A stretch of 64,000 nt of DNA from Luidia sarsii. Its lineage: Eukaryota; Echinodermata; Asteroidea; Paxillosida; Luidiidae. Both the position numbers and the translations under genes were made by a program. Under the pieces are notes generated by a model. The model was not told the DNA's origin. It searched no databases and worked only from the letters and a program-made list of their open reading frames with translations. Where the stretch lies: positions 12,768,300 through 12,832,299 of the forward strand of contig OX465104.1 of NCBI GenBank assembly GCA_949987565.1. Reading direction: 5' to 3'. Positions 11,765-21,800 of the stretch are shown here, in pieces (the first letter of the stretch is position 1; each line of letters starts with the position of its first letter).

Positions 11765-14345
11765 TAAGAGATGGGAAGGAGACAGAGTGGGAGCCAGAGG
11801 AGAGAGGGATAGAGAGACGGGGAAGAGACAGAGTGGGAGCCAGAGGAGACAGTGATATAGAGATGGGGAGGAGACAGAGTAGGAGCCAGAGGAGAGAGGG
11901 ATAGAGAGACGGGGAAGAGACAGAGTGGGAGCCAGAGGGGAGAGTGATAGAGAGACGGAGAAGAGACAGAGTGGGAGCTAGAGGGGAGAGTTATAGAGAG
12001 ACGGAGAAGAGACAGAGTGGGAGTGAGAGGAGAGAGAGAGTTAGGGAGATAGAGAGACGGGGAAGAGACAGACTAGGAGCCACAGGAGAGAATGACAGAA
12101 ACAAAGGGAGAGACAGAGGGGAAGTGTATGAGAGTGGGACAAAGAGACAGGGAGAGACAGAGCAAAAACCAGAGGAGAGAATTACAGTGATGAGACAGGT
12201 GCAGACAAAGCGAATCCAGAGGAGAGAATGACAGAGAAACAGAAGGGGAGGAGACAGGGAGAGAGAGACAAAGGAGACTGAGTGGGAGCGAAATGAGAGA
12301 GGTACAAAGAGACAGGGAGGGGCAGAGCAGCAGCCAGAGGAGAGAGGCTTTCTTAGAGGAAGTCTAACCACTTGAACGTTTATGTTTGTAGTATGAAGTC
12401 TTACCCAGAAGTGAGGACTAATGAAGAGGCATACAATGAGCGAGTGAGGTCCCTCATTCCTGATGAAGGACATCTTCTTCTTCTGCTCCAGGCAGAACAT
12501 GAGTAGGGGCAGTGTGAAGATCAGGGCCTTGCAAGAGCTGGTGAATGTGATCCTGATCATGTACTAACATGACAGCCTGGAGAGAAATAAACAAAGATGC
12601 TTAGACAGGGACAGAGAGAATGATTAGACAGAAAGACAGATGGCAAGAGAGACAGAAAGAGAGAGAGAGAGATGGTGAGAAAGACAGGGAGAGAGTGATA
12701 GAGAGACAGAGAGGAGACAGAGTGGGAGCCATAGGAGAGAGGGATAGAGAGATGGGGAGGACACAGAGCGGGAGCCAGCGGAGAGAGGGATAGAGAGACG
12801 GGGAAGAGACAGAGTGGGAGCCAGAGGAGAGAGTGATTGAGAGATGGGAAGGAGAAAGAGTAGGAGCCAGAGGAGAGAGGGTAGAGAGACGGGGAAGAGA
12901 CAGAGTGGGAGCCAGAGGAGAGAGTGATTGAGAGATGGGAAGGAGAAAGAGTAGGAGCCAGAGGAGAGAGGGTAGAGAGACGGGGAAGAGACTGGGAGGC
13001 AGAGGAGAGAGTGAAAGAGAGACAGGGAAGAGAGAGAGTAGGAGCCAGAGGAGAGAGTGATAGAAAGACGGGGAGGAGACAAAGTGGGAGCCATAGGAGA
13101 GAGGGATAGAGAGACGTGGAAGAGACAGAGTGGGAGCAAGAGGAGAGAGGGATAGAGAGACGGGGAAGAGACAGAGTGGGAGCCAGAGGAGAGAGTGATT
13201 AAGAGATGGGAAAGAGACAAAGTGGGAGGCAGAGGAGAGAGTGATTGAGAGATGGGAAGAAGACAGAGTGGGAGCCAGAGGAGAGAGTGATAGAGAGACG
13301 GGGAAGAGGCAGAGTGGGAGACAGAGGAGAGAGGGATAGAGAGACGGGGAAGAGACAGAGTGGGAGCCAGAGGAGAGAGTGATAGAGAGACGGGGAAGAG
13401 ACAGAGTGGGAGCCAGAGGAGAGAGGGATAGAGAGATGGGAAAGAGACAGAGTGGGAGGCAGAGGAGAGAGTGATTGAGAGATGAGGAAGGGACAGAGTG
13501 GGAGCCAGAGGGGAGAGTGATAGAGAGACGGGGAAGAGACAAAGTGGGAGGCAGAGTAGAGAGTGATAGAGAGACGGGGAGGAGACAGAGTGGGAGCCAG
13601 AGGAGAGAGTGATAGAGAGGGGGGGGGGAGGAAGAGTGGGAGACAGAGGAGAGAGTGATAGAGGGACGGGGAAGAGACAGAGTGGGAGTGAGAGGAGAGA
13701 GAGAGATAGAGTGATAGAGAGGGGGGGAGGAAGAGTGGGAGACAGAGGAGAGAGGGATAAAGAGATGGGGAAGGGACAGAGTGGGAGCCAGAGGAGAGAG
13801 TGATAGAGGGACGGGGAAGAGACAGAGTGGGAGTGAGAGGAGAGAGAGAGATAGAGTGATAGAGAGGGGGGAGGAAGAGTGGGAGACAGAGGAGAGAGGG
13901 ATAAAGAGATGGGGAAGGGACAGAGTGGGAGCCAGAGGAGAGAGTGATAGAGGGACGGGGAAGAGACAGAGTGGGAGTGAGAGGAGAGAGAGAGATAGAG
14001 TGATAGAGAGGGGGGGGGGAAGAGTGGGAGACAGAGGAGAGAGGGATAGAGAGATGGGGAAGGGACAGAGTGGGAGCCAGAGGAGAGAGTGATAGAGAGA
14101 CGGGGAAGAGACAGAGTGGGAGTGAGAGGAGAGAGAGATAGAGAGATAGAGAGACGGGGAAGAGACAGACTAGGAGCCAGAGGAGAGAATGACAGTGATG
14201 AGACAGGTGGAAACAAAGCGAATCCAGAGGAGAGAATGACAGACTAACAGAAGGGGAAGAGACAGGGAGAGAGAGACAAAGGAGACTGAGTGGGAGCGAA
14301 ATGAGAGAGGTACAAAGAGACAGGGAGGGGCAGAGCAGCAGCCAG
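11765..14345. repeat. Purine-rich 46-bp satellite array, second block
   Basis: The array resumes on the far side of the transposon with the same unit. Between about 13610 and 14160 it is organised in a higher-order unit of about 145 bases (landmark GGGAGTGAGAGG at 13684, 13829, 13973 and 14118), including runs of eight or more G. The exon-like islands at 12405 and 14413 and their flanks are part of a 2008-base duplication. Confidence 0.95.
12405..12563 (-). CDS. Exon-like island, copy 3 of 4
   Basis: Inside the purine array a non-repetitive stretch (about 12345-12600) has, on the minus strand, a 53-codon open segment between a possible acceptor (TTAG) and a GTAAGA donor, phase 0-0. It encodes YMIRITFTSSCKALIFTLPL, then LMFCLEQKKKMSFIRNEGPH and a further hydrophobic stretch ending PHFW. 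It might be an exon with a membrane segment downstream of the 16808 exon, or an old gene fragment. No family recognised. Confidence 0.35.
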
Positions 14346-14412
14346 AGGAGAGAGGCTTTCTTAGAGGAAGTCTAACCACTTGAACGTTTATGTTTGTAGT
14401 ATGAAGTCTTAC

Positions 14413-14571
14413 CCAGAAGTGAGGACTAATGAAGAGGCATACAATGAGCGAGTGAGGTCCCTCATTCCTGATGAAGGACATCTTCTTCTTCTGCTCCAGG
14501 CAGAACATGAGTAGGGGCAGTGTGAAGATCAGGGCCTTGCAAGAGCTGGTGAATGTGATCCTGATCATGTA
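14413..14571 (-). CDS. Exon-like island, copy 4 of 4
   Basis: This is a nearly identical copy of the 12405-12563 segment, exactly 2008 bases further on, with the same 53-codon open frame and GTAAGA donor. The flanking array sequence is duplicated with it, so it arose by segmental duplication inside the array. Confidence 0.35.
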
Positions 14572-14599
14572 CTAACATGACAGCCTGGAGAGAAAGAAA

Positions 14600-15215
14600 C
14601 AAAGATGCTTAGACAGGGACAGAGAGAATGATTAGACAGAAAGACAGAGATGGCAAGAGAGACATGGAGAGAGAGAAAGGGAGATAGAGATGACAAGAGA
14701 GACAGGCTGAGGGAGATGGTGAGAAAGATAGGGAGAGGGAGATGGCAAGAGAGACAGGGAGAGAGATGGCAAGAGAGACAGGGAGAGGGAGATGGTGAGA
14801 AAGACAGGGAGAGGGAGATGGCAAGAGAGACAGGGAGAGAGAGATGGTGAGAGAGCGATGGCAAGAGAGACAGGGAGAGGGAGATGGTGAGAAAGACAAG
14901 GAGAGCGAGATGGCGAGAGAGACAGGGAGAGAGAGAGAGATGGCAAGAGAGACAGGGAAATAGTGATGGTGAGAAAGACAGGGAGAGAGAGATGGCAAGA
15001 GAGACAGGGAAATAGTGATGGTGAGAAAGACAGGGAGAGAGAGATGGCGAGAGAGACAAGGAGAGAGAGAGATGGCAAGAGAGACAGGGAGAGAGAGAGA
15101 GATGGCAAGAGAGACAGGGAAATAGTGATGGTGAGAAAGACAGGGAGAGAGAGATGGCGAGAGAGACAAGGAGAGAGAGAGATAGTGAGAGACAATAGAT
15201 TGGAGGAAGGGAAGG
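14600..15215. repeat. Purine-rich repeat, GATGGCAAGAGAGACAGGGA type
   Basis: A simpler relative of the main array, made of short units of GAGATGGCAAGAGAGACAGG and GAGATGGTGAGAAAGACAGG in varying order. The plus strand remains almost free of pyrimidines. Confidence 0.9.
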
Positions 15216-15379
15216 AGGGAAGAAATGGGGAGATGGTAGGAAGAGAAAAGTTGAAACAGGCATATAGACAAAGATATCAAAAGCTAAAATAATACATAAA
15301 GGCAAAGGAAAGAGAGAGAAAAAGGGGTGTAAAGAGTACCAAAGTAAAGGAGAGACAAAGCAAAAGAACCAGGGAGATA

Positions 15380-16735
15380 CGAGCAGGAGCCAGAGTAGGG
15401 AGTGACAGAGACAGTGAGGGACAGATTGAGAGTGAGAGGAGAGAAGGACAGAGACACGGGGAGACAAAGGAGAGATGGGCTTTCTTAGTGTTCTTAGTCA
15501 GACAGAGACAGAGGGAAATGACCAGACAGAGGGAGGTTAAGTGAAATGGCAAGAGAGAGAAAGGGCGAGATAGAAACCGAGACAGACAGAGGGAAGGCAA
15601 GACATAGAAAAGTAGAGGGAGAAATATACAGAGTGGGAGCCAGAGGAGAGAGGGACAGTGCAACAAAGGAGAGGGACAGACAGACAGGTAAAGCAGGAAC
15701 CAGAAGAGAGGGACAAAGAGACAGAGACAGACAGTGCAGCAGCGAGAGGAGCTCAGAAAGACAGGTAAGGGTGCGAGCCAGAGGAAAGGGACAGAGAGAC
15801 AAGGAGTGATAGGGTGCAATAGGGCAAGGCAGGGAAGGAGGGAGAGAATGGGAGAGAAGGAGCAGGGGCAGAGATTAGAGAGGAACAGAGCAACAGGTAA
15901 GATTGGGAGCCAGAAGGGCAGACAGGAAAGAGCAGAAGCCAGAGGAAAAAGGGACAGAGAGTTAGCATGAGCGAGACGAGAGATGGACAGACAGAAAGGT
16001 AAGAGTGAGAGCCAGATGAGAGATGAACAAAGATACAAAGTGGGAGCCAGAGGAGACAAGGATGGAACCAAATGGAGAGAAGGGCAGATAGACAGGTAAG
16101 TGAGGGAGCCAGATGAGACAGACAGAGAGACAGGGAGAGACAGGGCGGTAGCGAGAGGAAAGAGGGACAGACAGACAATGAAGGACACGAGCCAGAGGAA
16201 AGAAGGACAAAGAGACAAAGTGGGAGCCAGAGGAGACAAGGATGGAACCAAAAGAAGAGAGGGCCAGAGAGACAGGTAAGCGAGGGAGCCAGATGAGACA
16301 GACAGAGAGACAGGGAGAGACAGGGCGGTAGCGAGAGGAAAGAGGGACAGACAGACAATGAAGGACACGAGCCAGAGGAAAGAAGGACAAAGAGACAAAG
16401 TGGGAGCCAGAGGAGACAAGGATGGGAGCAAATGGAGAGAGGAGCAGAAAGCCAGGTAAGAGTGTGTGCCAGAGGAGAGGGACAGAGAGACAGGGAGAGA
16501 TGAGAGTGAGAGAAGAGACAGGTAGGTAAGAGAGGGAGCCATAAGAGAGAGGTACAGACAGAAAGGTAAGAGCAGGAGCCAGAGCAGAGAGACAAGGAGA
16601 AACAGGGGGATAGGAAGAGGAGAGAGGGACAGAGAGGCAGGCAAGAGCAGGAGCCAGAGGAGAGAGAAATAGAGAGGCAGGTCGAGAGCAAGAGGAGAGA
16701 GGGACAGACAGACAGGTAAGAGTGAAAAATACAGG
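15380..16735. repeat. Degenerate purine-rich array with 180-bp duplication
   Basis: The GA-rich pattern continues with more sequence variety. From about 16020 to 16450 a unit of 180 bases is tandemly repeated (GAGGGAGCCAGATGAGACAG begins at 16102 and 16282). It ends about 70 bases before the orphan exon at 16808. Confidence 0.85.
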
Positions 16736-16807
16736 AAAAGGTTGCACCAGTGACAGGGCAGGCGCACTGATGGTTATGCCCATAGCCCCACCCATACTTT
16801 CACTTAC

Positions 16808-16916
16808 TTTCTCCCGGAGGCAAGGGGACGGCCTTCTCAAAGTCCATCTGGTCCTTCAGCTCTTCCTCGTTTTCCTTGGCGTACTTTTCACCGATGTCGT
16901 CCCAGAGTTTGAAAGC
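16808..16916 (-). CDS. Orphan exon of an unidentified minus-strand gene
   Basis: A polypyrimidine tract and CAG acceptor precede 36 codons starting AFKLWDDIGEKYAKENEEEL and ending KAVPLPPGE, followed by A and a strong GTAAGT donor (phase 0 to 1). Composition, codon use and splice signals look like a real exon. It cannot follow PGAP1 exon 20 in frame, and PGAP1 ends at 18744, so it belongs to another gene or an alternative transcript. A 45-base open stretch at 17207-17251 (FSGITPFDTCDLIVH) with acceptor and GTAAGT donor is phase-compatible and could precede it. I do not recognise the peptide. Its downstream exons would lie in or beyond the repeat array. Confidence 0.5.
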
Positions 16917-16919
16917 CTG

Positions 16920-18740
16920 AAAAAAGGATTCAATCAGTTTTAAATAAATGCTGCAATTAATACCAAGATTAAAGAAATATCATTCAGATCCTCTAAACAA
17001 CCAAAAAGTAGCTGAACATTTGCTTGAGATGAAGTCACCTCATTCACTGTTTAGTTGCTGCTGAAGATTTTGTGGGCAGGAGAGGAATAAAAAAAAACCG
17101 GGTACTATTGTTGAAGGAAACCATTCACAAGGTACAAAGTAGTCCCATGAAAGCCACCAGTTTCAGCTTTCAGAAGTAAAAAGACAAAAGAGTAACACAC
17201 ACTTACATGTACAATCAGATCGCATGTATCAAAGGGTGTGATACCACTGAACTGAAAGAAGCAGCACTGAAAGAAGCAGCACTGGAGAGTTAGGAGTAGC
17301 GCCAGTGATTCAAGTGGTGTATAATTTGAGGAGGAGACCACGGCCAAATGCCTATGTCTATTGATTGCTGTATCAATGCATTTTTGTTTTATTTGGTCAT
17401 TTGATTTAACTGGTTTTAGCCCAAATTGGCCAGGATTTTAAAATTTCATTTACTATAATTAATTTCATGATTAAAATTAAAAGCCACGGTAAACTTATCA
17501 CCAAAATTCACCAATGTACAATTCACATTTATCTTTTTATAATCATGATCCATACACAACAAAATATACAATGTTGTTCTTTATCATCAAAATGTACTCA
17601 TTCCGATTGATAATTTAAAAGACATTTAAACGGTTGTATACCATCCTCATAGATTCCAATGTTCATCAGACAAAGTGTGCAATAAATTTGTCAAAGAATT
17701 TGTCAAATTACGTCATTGTGCGATCGGTAAAAAATGTTTGATTGGAAAATTGGAAAAGGAAAGCTGCTTCATAGGTTTTGACCCTTAAACATTGTAATTC
17801 CAAGATAAAATAAAATGTTACTTTTTGAGTGATCTGATTTCCTCTGGTAATTTCTGCTGTGTTTATAGAAAAAGTGATACTACCTGTTTGTCAATGTTCT
17901 CATCTATACTATCTATCTCAATTTCTTTCTTTTTTTATTTAATTTGTGCATCTAAATTATCGGGCAATTTAATTTCTGAAATTGAGAAGGCAGTTGTAAG
18001 AAACACAGAAATGTCAAGATAAGCCTTGTCAAGATTGAAGTCTTGTACAAAACACATCTGTGCATAAAACGAATCAGCCAACCCTTTGTGCGCTCATGAA
18101 AGACTCTCTGGTTTGTGCAGAGATGGCAATGCCATAGGTTTGTGCTCAACTGAATGACCCTGAAATTACCGGTATGTGCATGCATAAGCAGATGAACCTA
18201 AGTGTTTGTGCGTCCAGTAAAACAACAGTAGATTAATTTTGCAGCAATGAAAGGTTTGAATTCCTAAATGAGTAGTAACTCATACACTCATGGCCAAGTA
18301 CTTGGATAAGTACCAATGCTCGGTATTAGAACTTATTGCAAAGTGCTCACACAAAAGTACATGTACTGTTATTTAGTACCAAACGTGCTACCCGCATGTG
18401 TTCAGTACATGTAGTACATGCATAAAACACAGGAATACTGAATATCAAATATTCTCTATAATTGATATCTTTTGGAGTTTTGGAGTTGCTCCAACATAAA
18501 TTCCTGAGGCAATGCATTGAACAATTTCAGAATTGAAATGTAGAATCAAGTACAGTACTATAAAATGTGAGGAAATTGTCAATGTAAAGATTAGATGCAT
18601 GTACCGGTACATGTTCATGTAAAATGGGTAGATTCTTCAACAAGGATTTAGCCTACTAGACATAATAACCACTGAGTGATCACAAAAATCATATTATCTA
18701 GGGTAGATACTTCATTAAGGAATGACTAAGTTCACGACTG
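16920..18740. other. No gene recognised between PGAP1 and the orphan exon
   Basis: AT-rich DNA containing the possible 45-base exon at 17207-17251, with a 15-base tandem duplication GCTGCTTCTTTCAGT next to its acceptor on the minus strand. The PGAP1 3' untranslated region must begin at 18743 and run down into this stretch. Confidence 0.5.
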
Positions 18741-18743
18741 AAT

Positions 18744-18885
18744 TCACTGGGCCAGCAGTAGACATGCTAGCACCACCAAGACAGTGGCTATGTAGTAGGA
18801 CACTTGGTAGGTGGATTCCAGGGTATAGAGCACCATCAGTACGCAGAAAGCATGCAGGAGCCAAGAGGCTATCTTGCATAGGAAC
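18744..18885 (-). CDS. PGAP1: PGAP1 terminal coding exon
   Basis: After the last two bases of exon 20 the frame continues here as FLCKIASWLLHAFCVLMVLY, then TLESTYQVSYYIATVLVVLA and CLLLAQ, then TGA at 18744-18746. Two hydrophobic segments and the distance from the previous exon's YTIP block to the stop (about 50 residues) agree with the end of the human protein. The exon was too short for a simple open-frame scan. I did not find a clear polyadenylation signal just downstream. Confidence 0.87.
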
Positions 18886-21800
18886 CTATTCCCGACAAAG
18901 AGAAGAGAGACAAGAGAAAACCCAAAATCACAAGGAGTTCACTAGGCCATAGAAATATTTGGTTTTGGAATTAAAAAAAAATTTTTTTTTTTGAGGGAAT
19001 GGGTTGGCAGAAGAGGTAAAAGAGGTGAGGAAGAGTATGGGGAGAGGAGAGAGGATGAAGAGGTAAGGGAGAGGGGAGGATGAAGAGGTGAGATGGATGA
19101 GGGGAGGAGAGGGATGAGGAGGGAAGGAGAGGGTGAAGAGAGGAGGAGATGGATAAGGAGGGGAGGCGAGAGATGAGGGGAGGAGATGGATAATGAGGCA
19201 AGAGATGAGGGGAGGAGATGGATAAGGAGGCGAGAGATGAGGGGAGGAGATGGATAAGGAGGCGAGAGATGAGGGGAGGAGATGGATAAGGAGGCGAGAG
19301 ATGAGGGGAGGAGATGGATAAGGTGGCGAGAGATGAGGGGAGGAGATGGATAAGAGGAGGCGAGAGATGAGGAGAGGAGATGGATAAGGAGGGGAGGCGA
19401 GAGATGAGGGGAGGAGACGGACAAGGAGGGGAGGTGAGAGATGAGGGGAGATGGATAAGGAGGGGAGGAGAGGGTTGAGCAGGGATAAGGAGAGGAGGCA
19501 AGGGATAAGAAGGGGAGGAGATGGATGAGGAGGGGAGGAGATGGATGAGGGAAGGCGAGGGATGAAAAGAGCAGGAGCAGGATAAGGTTAGGATAGAAGG
19601 TTAGGTGAATAGGGGTGAGGAGGAATGGGGTGAATAGGGGGGAGGATGAGGAGAAGATTAGGAGAGGGATCGGCAGCGAAGGATGAGGGGAAGGTGGAAG
19701 AGGGAGAGGAGGGAGAGGAGGAAGACTAGGAGGATATTGGAAATGAGGAGAAAGAACATGAAGACGGACCCACAGCTGACATTTTTGCTTTAAAGGTTCA
19801 AGTTGGGAGATTCTCCAAATTGTCTTATTAATCTTGCACGTAAGATTGAGTATTGGGACTTGTGTTGACTTACACTCTTAAGCAGAGACTCACCTGTTAG
19901 TGGGTATGGTGTACCTGTTATCCAGAAGGACAAGCATGGCACCGCATGCTATTGCTGCAGTGTAAATGGAAGGATCGTTGGCTAGATGAAGGCTATACCT
20001 GTGTCCGAGAAAGATGGAGAATATTAGAACACGACTGCACTTAATGGCTGAGGCTGGAAACAATATACGTCTGTGGGCATTGGCTGCAGCTGCAAGCTTA
20101 TGGAATGCACAGGCACTTGAAGCAAAGGCCAATGAGTTTTGACAAGGCTTTGGACTGGATTCCTTATGTGTGTATCTAAGCAGGGGACATGCATGGGAAC
20201 AGTAGCACTTGCTAATGCAACAGCCAACCAAGAGAGAAGCGATGCTACTGTACATGTACAACCTTTTGGGCAATTGGGTTTATTTTTCGGGCTCTTGTTT
20301 CTTGAGGTTGTGGTCAATTTCCAGATGCTTTTGTACCACACACAAAACCCTTACTCACCCTACTTGCTTGAACCACACCACCAGGGCCGGCCCGTTCAGC
20401 ACCACCAGGCACCACAGGAGCATCAGGGCTGCCAGGTGAAAGTTGTAGGTCTCCCTGGCCAGCCCCAGGGGGCTGGGGTCCTTGGGCTTGGGCGCAGCAT
20501 CGTCGGCATTGGCGGCAACGGGCTGACTGTCGGTGGCAGCGGCGGGCTGACTGCCGGTGGCAGCGGCGGGCTGACTGCTTGTGGCGGCGGCGGGCTGACT
20601 GCCGGTAGCGGCGGCACCACTCCCAGCAGCTCCGTCCGCTGTGGCAGGCCCCTCTCCCACAGCTGCGGGTGCTGCGGTGGAGTTGGCACCTGCAGCAGCT
20701 CCATGCTATGACACGCACAAATGTTGCAAACTTCAAATGACCCAAATGAAATTCTCTAAAGAATTTGAAGGGCCTGATGATTTCATTTCCAGCCGGTCTT
20801 GATTTCACAAAGCCTTGTGATAATTGTAATGCCACTTACGATCGACAACACATCCTAAGCTGTACTAGGTCGTATGGTTTCTGTTTGTTACTTATCGTGA
20901 TCATAAGTTACAGTGAGTCTGATGAAATACACCACAGGACCATTCCTCATGGCAGACTAGGAGAATGGTGAATCAAGGCGTTCTGACAACGATGGATGAG
21001 GAGGGGAGGAGATGGATGAGGAGGGGAGGAGATGGATGAGGAGGGGAGGAGATGGATGAGGAGGGGAGGAGATGGATGAGGACAGGTTGTGGATGAGGAG
21101 GGGAGGTAAGGGACGAGCAGGGAAGGATGGGGATGAAGAGGGGAGGTGAGGGATGAGGATGGAAGAAGAGGGATGAGGAGGGGAGGAGATGGACGAAGAG
21201 GGGAGGTAATGGATGAGGAGGGGAGGAGATGGATGAGGAGGGGAGGTAATGGATGAGGAGGGAGGTGAGGGATGAGGATGGGAGGCGGGGGATGAGGCGG
21301 GGAGGAGATGGACGAGGGAAGGTGACAGATGAGGAGGGGAGGAGATGGATGAAGAGGGGAGGAGTTGGATGAGGAGGGGAGATGGATGAGGGGAGGAGAG
21401 GGTTGAGCAGGGAAGAGGAGGGGAGGAGATGGCTGAGGGACAGTGAGGAATGAGAATGGGAGGCAAGGGATGAGGAGAGCAGAAGCAGCTTATGTCCAAC
21501 AAGATTCAATGGAGGGTTATACAATGTAAATGAATATCAACCGACCAGATTATTTCTTTTAAATTGGACTTACAATGTTGAGGCAATGACCCAGCCGAAG
21601 GATTCTGGTTTTCAGGCCCACTACCTGAAACGAGAACAAGTTTAAGAACAAAAATTTGCTTAGATCTTTGCAGGACCTTTTCTTTTTGTGAGAAAAACCT
21701 CAGACCCTCCTAAGATTTGATTTTTGGATTTTTGTTAGTAAGCAGTTTGCAACATTTTTACATGTTGCTCTACTTTAAAAAGAAGAAGCGATGTGGACTC

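Noticed and set aside
12601..16840. Minus-strand Ser/Leu/Pro-rich frames of 300 to 530 codons
   Set aside because: Same cause as above: the complement of GA-rich repeats has few stop codons in any frame.
17207..17281. Possible last PGAP1 exon ending HPLIHAI
   Set aside because: The phase fits by chance, but the exon at 18744-18885 has the same phase, a far better membrane-segment pattern and the right length for the family's C-terminus.
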